Assembly (NCBI GenBank): GCA_035605975.1
Contig: DATNGG010000031.1
Span: 1-18,870, forward strand
Direction of reading: 5' to 3'
Length of the DNA: 18,870 nucleotides
DNA from: CAIKMD01 sp035605975
GTDB taxonomy: Bacteria; Pseudomonadota; Alphaproteobacteria; ATCC43930; CGMCC-115725
A program made the position numbers and the translations under genes. The notes beneath the pieces were generated by a model. It searched no databases. It worked only from the letters and a program-made list of their open reading frames with translations, and had not been told where the DNA came from. Below, one piece after another: positions 6,953 through 14,134 of this stretch. Numbering within the stretch: position 1 is the first letter of the stretch; each line of letters begins with the position of its first letter.

Positions 6953-7354
6953 ATGAATGACACGCTTTTGCTGATCGGCCGCGTGCTGATCGCGCTGGTG
7001 TTCCTGATGACCGCGTGGCTGGGCTCGCCCAATGCCGGCTATATCGGCAGCCTCGGCCTGTCGCCGCCGGCGCTGTGGAGTTGGATCGCGATCATCGCCG
7101 AGGCGTTGATCGTCATCTCGCTGATCCTCGGCATCGAGACGCGCTGGGGCGCGCTCTTGGGCGTCGCCTATGTCGTGATCGCGACTGCCCTGGCGCATCG
7201 CTACTGGCAGGTGCCCGAGGCGCAGTTCGTCGCGCAATACACGAACTTCTCGAAGAACCTCGCGATCCTCGGCGGGCTCATCCTCGTTTACGCAACGGGC
7301 GCCGGCGCTTACAGCGTCGATGCGATGCGCACGGCAAAGCGCGCGACGAGCTGA
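6953..7354 (+). CDS. DoxX family inner-membrane protein (second copy)
   Basis: A 133-residue protein with four predicted helices. It starts LLLIGRVLIALVFLMTAW, the usual DoxX helix 1 with its conserved Arg, followed by the AIIAEALIVISLILGIETRW stretch (helices 2-3) and a last helix around LAILGGLILVYATGAG preceded by FSKNLAILGG, typical of DoxX. It differs clearly from the DoxX at 2964-3425, so this is not a recent duplication. AAGGGGG lies five bases before the ATG; the frame is open upstream but not protein-like. It is followed 92 bases later, on the same strand, by an exported protein gene. Confidence 0.85.
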   Translation: MNDTLLLIGRVLIALVFLMTAWLGSPNAGYIGSLGLSPPALWSWIAIIAEALIVISLILGIETRWGALLGVAYVVIATALAHRYWQVPEAQFVAQYTNFSKNLAILGGLILVYATGAGAYSVDAMRTAKRATS

Positions 7355-7446
7355 CAGCCGACGCGGCGCCGGAACGCCCGGCGCTGGACGGAGCACGGGA
7401 AACATGCATTCTTCCTCGGTCGAACTTTCACCGAGGGGGGAATTCC

Positions 7447-7776
7447 ATGACTCTGTCGAACGCAGCCGTTGCGGCCGCGGCGCTTGCCGTTTTCGCTCTG
7501 ACCGGGCTGGCGCACCAGACCCAGGCGCAGGAGCGCGCGGGGAAGGTCGAATATATCGATATCCGTTGGGACGGAACCGACCGGATGTGCGTCGTCTATC
7601 CGGACGGCCGGGTCGATTTCTTCGGCAAGGACTTGAAAGACATTCAGCGGCCCGACGATGCGAACAAGCGCGCTTTCTACCTGACGATTGAGATGAACCG
7701 CCTCGCCGCGCAGGGCTATGAATTCGTCGCCATGATCAGCGATGAGATCCTGATGAAGCGGACGGTGGCGCGCTGA
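7447..7776 (+). CDS. Small exported protein, DUF4177-like (109 aa)
   Basis: A signal peptide covers residues 1-27 (hydrophobic core AAVAAAALAVFALTGLA, cleavage after AQA), so the mature protein of about 82 residues is periplasmic. The mature part has strand-like segments (VEYIDIRWDG, RMCVVYPDGRVDFF) and ends NRLAAQGYEFVAMISDEILMKR. That last part resembles the 'L-N-x-L-G-A-x-G-W-E-L-V' pattern of DUF4177-type small proteins, with Tyr for Trp; the resemblance is weak. One Cys (in RMCVVY) remains in the mature part. The start has GAGGGGGG seven bases before the ATG. A strong hairpin follows the stop by nine bases. Confidence 0.72.
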   Translation: MTLSNAAVAAAALAVFALTGLAHQTQAQERAGKVEYIDIRWDGTDRMCVVYPDGRVDFFGKDLKDIQRPDDANKRAFYLTIEMNRLAAQGYEFVAMISDEILMKRTVAR

Positions 7777-7784
7777 GAGACCGC

Positions 7785-7832
7785 GGCGTCGCGAGGGGAA
7801 GAAGCAATCCCTTCCCTCCCCGTCGCGACGCC
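7785..7832 (+). terminator. Long hairpin after the exported-protein gene
   Basis: GGCGTCGCGA (7785-7794) and TCGCGACGCC (7823-7832) pair perfectly, and GGGG/CCCC extends the stem inwards to about 14 bp with a one-base bulge. It begins nine bases after the stop codon. No T-run follows, so it may act in both directions or protect the 3' end of the messenger. Confidence 0.5.
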
Positions 7833-7845
7833 GGAACGCGCGGCC

Positions 7846-7881
7846 CCGGCGCCGCATTGGATTGAATAAGAGCGGCGCCGG
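7846..7881. other. Second 10-bp hairpin before the DUF6134 gene
   Basis: CCGGCGCCGC (7846-7855) and GCGGCGCCGG (7872-7881) form a perfect 10-bp stem around an AT-rich 16-base loop. It lies 14 bases after the previous hairpin and 51 bases before the next start. It may be a leader structure of the DUF6134 gene. Confidence 0.4.
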
Positions 7882-7932
7882 TGCCCCGCCCCTTGCGGTT
7901 GGGGACGCGCCCGCTGACCGAGGATCAAACCT

Positions 7933-8631
7933 GTGCGTGCGTGCCATCGCTACCTCCGCCTCGCTTTCGTTTTCGCCGCCTTGCTCGTCATCGTCGCGCC
8001 CGGACGCGCGCAGGCTGCGCCGCAGGTGCTGACTTACCGGATCGAGCATCCGACCTATGGCGCGATCGGCACCTATACCAACACGATCACGCGCGATGGC
8101 GATGACGCGACGGTAAAGACGGAGCTTCGCGTCGCGGTGAAGGTTCTCGGCATCACCGTCCATCGCGAGGAGGCGACGCGCGAGGAAGAGTGGCGCGACC
8201 GGCGCCTTATCGCCTATCGCAGCACGACGAAAGGTGGCGGCAACACCGTCACCGTGACGGGCGCGGCCCAGGGCCAAAATTTCGTCATCCATTCGAGCAG
8301 CAACGGCGTCATCACCGCGCCGGCGAACGTCCATCCCGAGAACCCCTGGGCGCAATTCCTCCTCGACACCGATACCATGATGGCGACCAAGACCGGACGC
8401 GTCATTCATGTCACGGTTAAAGACACCGGCGAGGTCACGATGGAGTTCAACGGGCGCTCGCTGCGCGTCCGTCAATGGTCCATCGAAGGCGACGGGCATC
8501 AAGTGGTGTGGATCGATGCCCGCGGCGTCGTGGTCGGATTTCAATCCGAGGAAGACGGCACGCCGATCAAATTCGTGCTGACGAGCGCGGCCGGTGCCCC
8601 GCCGGCCGCGCCGAGCCCTCCGCAGCGTTAG
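7933..8631 (+). CDS. DUF6134 family exported protein
   Basis: A 232-residue protein with a signal peptide (hydrophobic core LAFVFAALLVIVA, cleavage after AQA near residue 28). The mature part is nearly all beta: YRIEHPTYGAIGTYTN, a VKTELRVAVKVLGITV strand, HREEATREEEWRDRRL, ENPWAQFLLDTDTM and a VIHVTVKD...EVTMEFNGR hairpin. The 'Y-x-I-x-H-P-x-Y-G-x-I-G-x-Y-T' start and the E-E-W-R-D-x-R-L turn match my memory of DUF6134 (lipocalin-like proteins of alphaproteobacteria). No function is known. It starts with GTG; CGAGGA lies nine bases before it. It ends 15 bases from the convergent substrate-binding protein gene. Confidence 0.8.
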   Translation: MRACHRYLRLAFVFAALLVIVAPGRAQAAPQVLTYRIEHPTYGAIGTYTNTITRDGDDATVKTELRVAVKVLGITVHREEATREEEWRDRRLIAYRSTTKGGGNTVTVTGAAQGQNFVIHSSSNGVITAPANVHPENPWAQFLLDTDTMMATKTGRVIHVTVKDTGEVTMEFNGRSLRVRQWSIEGDGHQVVWIDARGVVVGFQSEEDGTPIKFVLTSAAGAPPAAPSPPQR

Positions 8632-8646
8632 GCCGCCGCGCGGCTC

Positions 8647-9624
8647 TCAACGGGCGGGCAGATACTGTTCGGTGTAGAGCGTTTTCATTTCCGGCGCGTG
8701 ATCGAGAAGCTTGAGGTCGCTGAATGTGCGCTGCACCACGGCAAGCGCTTTCGGATCGAAGCGCCCGTCGCGCGAGAACATCGGCATCTGCTCTTGATAG
8801 ACCGTCTTGGCAATCTCCGGGGTCAGCCCGGTGATCTTGTCGGTGATCCGCAGCGTCTCCTCTTCATGCGTGTTCATGAAGGCAATGGTCTCGAACCAGG
8901 CTTTCAAGAATCGGCGCAGCAGATCGGGATTGCGCCCGATGAGATCGTTCGAGGCGAAGATCACATGGGTGACGAATTCGGGGATGATCTTTCCCATGCT
9001 GACGAGAATGCGCGCCCGGCCTTGCGATTGCAGCAGATAGGCGTTTTCCGTCGAATCGACCGAGGCGTCGACATTGCCGGAAAAGAGCTGCGCCGTCATG
9101 CCGGCAAGGCTGCCGAGTCCCACCAGCTTGACCCCGTCCGGACCCCAGCCTTGCCGATTCGAGGTTTCTTTCGCCACCCAAGCCGTGAGGCTGCCGGGAC
9201 CGGAGACGGCGATCGATTTGTCCCTGAGCTGTGAAACATCCTTCACCTGCGAATTCGGCAAGACAATGATGCACATGTTGCGCGGCGCGCCATACATCGC
9301 CGCAACCGCCATTTCGGGCGCACCCTTCACGATCGCCGCCATCTCGAGGCCGGAGCCCAACGCCACATCGATGCTGCCGGCGATCAGGGCCTGTTGCTCG
9401 CGCGCCGCCCCGCCGAACGCGATGCTCTCCGCCTCGATATTGCTTTTGGCGAAAATGCCGGTTTCGATCCCCACCTCCACCGGCGTAAAATCGAAGCCGG
9501 TCGCCTCCGGCTTGCCGATGCGCAGCTTGTCGGCGGCATGCGACGGCGCTGCCGCCAATATCGCCAACGCCAGGACAATCGCACAACCCCGCGCCCATCC
9601 CAACGCCACATCAGGCTTCGTCAT
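8647..9624 (-). CDS. ABC transporter substrate-binding protein, NMT1/THI5-like (NitT/TauT type), orphan
   Basis: A 325-residue periplasmic binding protein. The signal peptide covers residues 1-30 (core AIVLALAILAAAP, cleavage after SHA). The mature part has the order of the NMT1/THI5 fold: DKLRIGKPEATGFDFTPVEV, a GIFAKSNIEAE strand, AGSIDVALGSGLEMAAIVKG (first lobe, ligand-pocket turn), LRDKSIAVSGPGSL (the Ser-Gly turn of the pocket), FSGNVDASV, and a late LRRFLKAWFETIAFM helix. The ligands of the family include taurine, aliphatic sulphonates, nitrate, pyrimidine precursors and aromatic acids; this one cannot be assigned. No permease or ATPase gene is next to it. GGGAG nine bases before the ATG supports the start. 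The gene is divergent from the metallopeptidase gene. Confidence 0.9.
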   Translation of the reverse strand: MTKPDVALGWARGCAIVLALAILAAAPSHAADKLRIGKPEATGFDFTPVEVGIETGIFAKSNIEAESIAFGGAAREQQALIAGSIDVALGSGLEMAAIVKGAPEMAVAAMYGAPRNMCIIVLPNSQVKDVSQLRDKSIAVSGPGSLTAWVAKETSNRQGWGPDGVKLVGLGSLAGMTAQLFSGNVDASVDSTENAYLLQSQGRARILVSMGKIIPEFVTHVIFASNDLIGRNPDLLRRFLKAWFETIAFMNTHEEETLRITDKITGLTPEIAKTVYQEQMPMFSRDGRFDPKALAVVQRTFSDLKLLDHAPEMKTLYTEQYLPAR

Positions 9625-9669
9625 GATCGCTCTCCCTTTGCCGGCCGCTCAGGTTGAAGTCTAGAGCAA

Positions 9670-9683
9670 AACCCGATCGGGTT
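9670..9683. repeat. Perfect 14-bp palindrome AACCCGATCGGGTT
   Basis: It sits between the divergent binding-protein and metallopeptidase genes. The sequence TCTAGAGCAAAACCCGATCG resembles, from memory, dispersed intergenic repeats of Rhizobiales that begin TCTAGAGC, so it may be a partial copy of one rather than an operator. Confidence 0.4.
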
Positions 9684-9767
9684 GGGATCGCACCCCGCGA
9701 AGACTCGGCGGTTGTTGCCGGAAGCTTGCTGTGACACCATCCAGGGACGGGCTTTTACGATTTATGG

Positions 9768-10802
9768 ATGCCTATGCCGCGTCGGAGATATTCTTGGGAG
9801 AAGCTGCCCGATGAGCAGTTGCTCAAGCAACGCCTCAGCAGTCTGAGGGTCAAGATCGAAGGCACCTGGCTCGAGGATTGTCTCGACACTCTGAATGAAG
9901 AGCTGGAAGCGCGGGGCATCCGGCTGCGGCCGCACGCCTGGATATCGAGCGAGTGGTTCAGTCCCGCGGATGTGCCCGGCATTGCCATCCCGTTCTATCT
10001 TGCCCATCCCCGCCTGATGAAACTCGAGAAGAAAATGATGCTCGAGGTCGAGGGCGGCACCTGGGCCGAGTGCATGGCCATTCTCCGTCACGAGGCGGGC
10101 CATGCCGTGCAGCATGCCTATCAGCTACAACGCCGCCGACGCTGGCAACAGCTGTTCGGCCCGTCTTCGAAACACTACCCGCATTATTACCGGCCCAATC
10201 CGGCCAGCCGGCGTTATGTCCAGCATCTTCGACGCTGGTACGCGCAAAGCCATCCGGACGAGGATTTCGCCGAGACCTTTGCGGTGTGGTTGCGGCCGCG
10301 GTCGCACTGGCGGACACGCTATGCCGGCTGGCCGGCGCTGAAGAAGCTCGAATATGTCGATGAGCTGATGGGCGAGATTGCCGGGGAGCGGCCGCCGGTC
10401 ACGTCGCGCGAGCGTGTCGATCCGCTGTCTGAGCTCAGCCAAACGCTTGGCGAGCACTACCAGAAACAGCAGGCGCTCTACGCTTTCAAGCCGCCGAAGA
10501 CGTATGACCGCGACCTCTCGCATCTCTTCTCTGCCGATCCGCGACATCGACGGGCGCAGCCGGCGGCCGTCTTCATCCGGCGGCACCGTGCGCAAGTCAG
10601 GCAGATTGTCTCGCGATGGACGGGCGAGAACCAGCTTACGCTCGATGCCGTTCTCGACAATATGATCTCTCGCTGCCGCGAGCTCGATCTCCGTGCCCCT
10701 GGCTCCGAACGGAAGCTTGTCGTCAACTTCACCATCCTGTTGACCGCGAAGACCATGCACGCGCTGTTCGGTCCGTCGCGGCGCAAATGGATCGCGCTAT
10801 GA
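9768..10802 (+). CDS. Putative zinc metallopeptidase (HEXXH)
   Basis: A 344-residue basic, soluble protein without a signal peptide. The zinc site HEAGH is at residues 108-112, in a helix after ECMAILR; 52 residues further, DEDFAETFAVWL (164-175) fits the 'D-x-A-E-x-F-A' second helix of gluzincin-type putative metallopeptidases (Peptidase_Mx-like), with E169 as the likely third zinc ligand. Between them is a Tyr/His-rich loop (KHYPHYYRPNP). The N-terminal 95 residues and the C-terminal Arg-rich 130 residues have no motif I know. The start is uncertain: ATG codons at 9768 and 9774 both lack a good ribosome binding site. Its stop overlaps the ATG of the ATP-grasp gene (ATGA), so the two are most likely made together and work together. 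Confidence 0.82.
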   Translation: MPMPRRRYSWEKLPDEQLLKQRLSSLRVKIEGTWLEDCLDTLNEELEARGIRLRPHAWISSEWFSPADVPGIAIPFYLAHPRLMKLEKKMMLEVEGGTWAECMAILRHEAGHAVQHAYQLQRRRRWQQLFGPSSKHYPHYYRPNPASRRYVQHLRRWYAQSHPDEDFAETFAVWLRPRSHWRTRYAGWPALKKLEYVDELMGEIAGERPPVTSRERVDPLSELSQTLGEHYQKQQALYAFKPPKTYDRDLSHLFSADPRHRRAQPAAVFIRRHRAQVRQIVSRWTGENQLTLDAVLDNMISRCRELDLRAPGSERKLVVNFTILLTAKTMHALFGPSRRKWIAL

Positions 10803-11836
10803 GACGCTTGCGGATTCTCGTGCTGATGCACCCGGACTGCGTGCCACCCGACTCGACCGACGGCTACACCGCGCAGGAGATCAACGAATGGAAAACGGAA
10901 TTCGATGTCGTGAGCACCTTGCGCGCGGCGGGCCACGACGTTCGCCCGCTCGGCGTGCAAGAGGAAATCAAGCCGGTGCGCGACGAGATCGAAAATTTCA
11001 AGCCGCATGTGGTCTACACCTTGCTGGAGGAGTTCCACGATGCGACCGCCTATGACCAGCACATCGCGAGCTTTCTCGAGCTGATGAAAATCCCCTATAC
11101 CGGGTGCAACCCGCGCGGCCTGATTTTGGCGCGCGGCAAGGATCTGTCCAAAACCTTGGTGCACCAACGCCGGATCGCAGTGCCGGCCTTTGCCGTGTTT
11201 CCGATGCGCCGCAAAGTCAACCGGCCTTCGCGGCTTGCCTTGCCACTGATCGTCAAGAGCCTGAGCGAGGATGGATCCTCCGGTATTTCGCAAGCATCCA
11301 TCGTCGATACCGACGAGGAGCTCGCAGAGCGCGTCGCCTTCGTTCACGATCGGCTCGGCACCGCCGCCATCGCCGAACAATACATCGAGGGACGCGAGCT
11401 TTATGTCGGCGTGCTCGGCAACAACCGGCTGCGCGTTCTGCCGGTGTGGGAGCTGAAATTCGGCAGTTTGGGCGGCGGTCAGGGGGCGCGGCAGATCGCC
11501 ACTGAAAAGGCCAAGCACGATCTCGACTATCAGGAGCGCGTCGGAATCGTGGACGGGCCGGCCAAAGACCTCGCGCCGGAGGTATCCGCCCGCATTCAAC
11601 GAACAGCGAAACGCATATACCGGACGCTGGGGCTCGATGGATATGCGCGCATCGACTTTCGCCTCGCTGCCGACGGCACTCCATATTTCATCGAAGCCAA
11701 TCCCAACCCCGAAATCGCGAAAAGCGAGGAATTCGCCACGGCGGCTCGGTATGACGGACTTGACTACCCGAACCTGCTGCATCGCATCCTCTCACTCGGA
11801 ATGAGCCGGGCGAAAGCAGGCGTATCGATAGGCTGA
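10799..11836 (+). CDS. ATP-grasp ligase, D-Ala-D-Ala ligase-like
   Basis: A 345-residue soluble enzyme of the ATP-grasp superfamily, which joins a carboxylate (via acyl phosphate) to an amine or thiol. Motifs in order: PYTGCNP (99-105), as in Ddl; GKDLSKTL (113-120), with the lysine region of the ATP site; IVKSLSEDGSSGIS (151-164), the glycine-rich loop; EQYIEGRELYVGVLG (193-207); RIDFR (284-288) and IEANPNPE (298-305). D286, E299 and N301 match the magnesium ligands of Ddl. Thus the catalytic core is intact. The N-terminal domain (1-95) differs from true Ddl, with HPDCVPPD near the start and YTLLEEF at 73-79, so the substrate is probably not D-alanine. The start ATG overlaps the peptidase stop by four bases. 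The gene ends before a complex inverted repeat. Confidence 0.9.
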   Translation: MRRLRILVLMHPDCVPPDSTDGYTAQEINEWKTEFDVVSTLRAAGHDVRPLGVQEEIKPVRDEIENFKPHVVYTLLEEFHDATAYDQHIASFLELMKIPYTGCNPRGLILARGKDLSKTLVHQRRIAVPAFAVFPMRRKVNRPSRLALPLIVKSLSEDGSSGISQASIVDTDEELAERVAFVHDRLGTAAIAEQYIEGRELYVGVLGNNRLRVLPVWELKFGSLGGGQGARQIATEKAKHDLDYQERVGIVDGPAKDLAPEVSARIQRTAKRIYRTLGLDGYARIDFRLAADGTPYFIEANPNPEIAKSEEFATAARYDGLDYPNLLHRILSLGMSRAKAGVSIG

Positions 11837-11854
11837 CTAACGGACTCAATTGGT

Positions 11855-11965
11855 TCGTCATTCCGGGGCAGCCGCGTAGCGGCTGAGCCCGGAATCCATG
11901 GACCTCGCCTGCACTCCAATGGATTCCGGCTCGCGCGCGCTGTGCTTGCTTGGCCGGAATGACGA
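11855..11965. repeat. Nested inverted-repeat element (REP-like), also a possible bidirectional terminator
   Basis: Outer arms TCGTCATTCCGG (11855-11866) and CCGGAATGACGA (11954-11965) pair perfectly over 12 bases. Inside are AGCCGC/GCGGCT (11870-11884, loop GTA) and CCGGAATCCAT/ATGGATTCCGG (11889-11899 and 11919-11929). The whole could fold as a three-way cruciform. It fills the space between the convergent ATP-grasp and MetE-like genes. The motif 'cgtcattccgg...' is, from memory, a common dispersed intergenic element in Bradyrhizobium-like genomes. Confidence 0.65.
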
Positions 11966-12006
11966 CTAAGTCATTGAACCGACTTGTTTTGAATTGAATA
12001 CGGGTT

Positions 12007-13047
12007 TTAATCGAGCTCTGCCGCGGCGGCATGAATACGGAGCAGCCCGGGAATGGTCTCGGGCTTGCGGCGGCCGAAGCCGCATTCCGTGCCGATCGCG
12101 AAGTCGCGCACGAATTTCCGCGCCGTCGCCATGCGGCGCGCCGTGCCTTCGAGTCCATCGGTGTGATGAACGAGACCCAAGGCGAGATGCGTCTCCGGGC
12201 GCAGTTTCAGCGCTCTGAGCGGCGCGAAATAGGCATCGTCCGAGCGGTCGCGCGGCACCGGCATGTGGATGAGATTGATCGGCCGAGCGACCATTGCATT
12301 GAGCCGGGTCGCCATATCGACCATGTCGCCCATATCGACCGGCTCGACGACGTGGCGGTGATTGCTGTCGCCGTAGCAGAAATGGAACAGCACCGGGATA
12401 TCGGCCGGCACGTGATTGGCGAGATCGGCGAGAATGGCGGCGAATTTCGCCTGCATCGCGCCTTTGTCCTCGCCATAGACGCCGGTTTCTTCGCGTTGCA
12501 GCCGGGCGAAGACCGCCGACGCCACATCGAACTGGATGCTCAAATCCGGATGGGGGATCGCCGCGGCGAGCTTGTCGATTTCGCGCTTCAGCGCCGCGTT
12601 GTAGATCGGATCGACCGGCGCTTGCAGGTCTTCGGCGAGGAAGAGCCACAGCACCGAATGCGCCGGGACGAGATCGACCTGGAAGCGCGTGCCGGGCGCA
12701 ATCTTTCCGGCATCGCGCAGCCGCTTGAAGGTGGCGTAGGAGGCCTTCGCCTTGTCGGCATAGAAAAGATTGTCGAAGCCGATATCGGCAATGCTCTTGC
12801 CCGGCCGTAGCTTATAGCGCCTGCGCGCCGTGCCGGTCGCATGGACGCGAAACAACTCATCCGATTGTTCGAGCGCGGGACTGTTGGCGAAGACGGTTTC
12901 GAGCCATGTGATCCAATCGAGCCGCTCGCCGGTCTCGCCGTCGGGGATTTGCTTGATGCGCGAGCCAAGCGCGCCGGCGACGGCGCCGAACACCGCCTCG
13001 GCATTTTCCATCGGCACCGAGCCGACGAGATAGCAATCATGGGTCAT
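12007..13047 (-). CDS. UROD/MetE-fold protein A (core methionine-synthase-like)
   Basis: A 346-residue soluble protein, a single TIM-barrel of the UROD/MetE type that is as short as 'core' MetE proteins and lacks the MetE N-terminal half. Recognisable parts: LVGSVPM (7-13), KQIPDGETGER (32-42), IQFDVASAVF (171-180; the place of the MetE IQIDEPA strand), FHFCYG (221-226) and TECGFGRR (320-327). H222, C224 and C322 match the H-x-C...C zinc ligands of MetE. The MetE glutamate ligand (E665 in E. coli) aligns with H261 in LIHMPVPRDR. Zinc suggests thiol activation for methyl transfer, but the reaction is not known. It is the last gene of the operon, with AGGAGGG seven bases before the ATG; this site overlaps the stop of the binding-protein gene. 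About 63% identical to protein C without gaps (hand count). Confidence 0.85.
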   Translation of the reverse strand: MTHDCYLVGSVPMENAEAVFGAVAGALGSRIKQIPDGETGERLDWITWLETVFANSPALEQSDELFRVHATGTARRRYKLRPGKSIADIGFDNLFYADKAKASYATFKRLRDAGKIAPGTRFQVDLVPAHSVLWLFLAEDLQAPVDPIYNAALKREIDKLAAAIPHPDLSIQFDVASAVFARLQREETGVYGEDKGAMQAKFAAILADLANHVPADIPVLFHFCYGDSNHRHVVEPVDMGDMVDMATRLNAMVARPINLIHMPVPRDRSDDAYFAPLRALKLRPETHLALGLVHHTDGLEGTARRMATARKFVRDFAIGTECGFGRRKPETIPGLLRIHAAAAELD

Positions 13048-13059
13048 GCTCGAGCCCTC

Positions 13060-14115
13060 CTAGGGTGAGGCGGGTTTTGTGGCGCCAAGCGGCTTGACGC
13101 GCGGGGCGGCGGCATTGATGAACGACAGGTCGGTGTGTTTCGCGACATCGATGCGCGAATGGATGAAGCCGAGCTCCTCCATCGCATCGAGATTGTGCTG
13201 CAAGGCTTCGACATCTGGCCGCGCATCGGGATCGCGATAGACATCCTCGCCGGGCAGCAGATAGTAGGTGGCGAGAACCTCTGGCGATTGCTTCGTAACT
13301 TCGGCTAGCAAGTGCGTCGCTTCGGCGCGGTTCACGGGAGCGAGCATCCAGCGCGTCGCGCGGACCATGTCCTCGAAGAAATCGCCGAGCGCCGCGCGAT
13401 TGCGCTGCAGAAAGCCGGTGCGCGCGCAGTAGAAGGCGAATTCGGTCACCCCGAGCGCGTCGCGTTCCTTGAACAGAGTCCGTGCAGCTTCGGCGGTCTT
13501 GGGATTGTGCGAATAGATCGCATTCATGGTGACGAGGTCGGCCTTGCCCTGAACCAGCATCGGAAACATGTTGGGCAGCGAGGCCTCGATCAGCGAATAG
13601 TCGCGTTTATCCTCGAAACCGTGCTTCTTCATCATGTAACGCATCGCAATATCGACGACGCTGCCGGCGCCGTTTGAGGCGAGAACCTTGCCCTTGAGGT
13701 CCTCGACCGCATGAATCGGACCGTCCTTCAGCACCATGAAATCGTTGGAATAGGCGCCGCCGACGCCGTCGCGATAGCCGTCCGCGACCAGTCGCAAATC
13801 CTCCATCTTCGCGCCATCGAGGGCGATGCCGAAGGACGAGTAGCCGAGCGTGGCGAGGTCGATGTCCTCGGTCGCAAGCGCCGTAACTTCGAGCGAGGAG
13901 GCCTTAAACAGAACGAAATCCACGTCGTAGGATTTGCCGAGATGCGGCACGATATCGGTCCGCCCCAGCTTCATCGGAATGAGCTTTTCCGGCGAGGCCT
14001 GATAGCCGATGCGGATCTTCAGCCGGTCGGCATGGGCGGGCGCCGAAACGCCGCTCAAGACAAGCAGCGCGCAGCCAATCGCGCCCATAACCGTGCCAAT
14101 CGCGGAGCGTGTCAT
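13060..14115 (-). CDS. NMT1-like ABC substrate-binding protein within the MetE-like operon
   Basis: A 351-residue periplasmic protein with a signal peptide (core GAIGCALLVLSGV, cleavage after AHA at residue 29). The mature part follows the NitT/TauT-type fold: LKIRIGYQASPEKL, a short TDIVPHLGK, FVLFKASSLEVTALATEDI (strand and pocket helix), LATLGYSSFGIAL, LKGKVLASNGAGSVVDI (lobe 2 Ser/Gly turn), LVQGKADLVTMNAI and a KQSPEVLATYYLL helix late. It differs clearly from the orphan binding protein at 8647-9624. No permease or ATPase lies in the window, so it must use a distant transporter or act as a scavenging or sensing protein. GGGAGGAAACG before the ATG is a strong site. It lies between MetE-like genes B and A, 19 and 12 bases apart, so it should bind a precursor or product of their reaction. 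Confidence 0.88.
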   Translation of the reverse strand: MTRSAIGTVMGAIGCALLVLSGVSAPAHADRLKIRIGYQASPEKLIPMKLGRTDIVPHLGKSYDVDFVLFKASSLEVTALATEDIDLATLGYSSFGIALDGAKMEDLRLVADGYRDGVGGAYSNDFMVLKDGPIHAVEDLKGKVLASNGAGSVVDIAMRYMMKKHGFEDKRDYSLIEASLPNMFPMLVQGKADLVTMNAIYSHNPKTAEAARTLFKERDALGVTEFAFYCARTGFLQRNRAALGDFFEDMVRATRWMLAPVNRAEATHLLAEVTKQSPEVLATYYLLPGEDVYRDPDARPDVEALQHNLDAMEELGFIHSRIDVAKHTDLSFINAAAPRVKPLGATKPASP

Positions 14116-14134
14116 CGTTTCCTCCCTGCGCGCG

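Noticed and set aside
7833..7858. GGAAC, 17 bases, CATT as a second EcfG promoter before the DUF6134 gene
   Set aside because: The -10 box deviates (CATT for CGTT) and the match lies inside the arms of two hairpins.
7309..8544. 411-codon minus-strand frame over the DUF6134 gene
   Set aside because: Antisense to two genes with signal peptides and good starts; no recognisable domain.
10478..11782. 434-codon minus-strand frame over the ATP-grasp gene
   Set aside because: The ATP-grasp frame has all catalytic motifs and an ATGA junction with the peptidase; the antisense frame has none.
10799..11836. Housekeeping D-alanine-D-alanine ligase (ddl)
   Set aside because: The N-terminal domain and substrate-side motifs differ from Ddl, and the gene is coupled to a metallopeptidase rather than placed in the mur/fts cluster.
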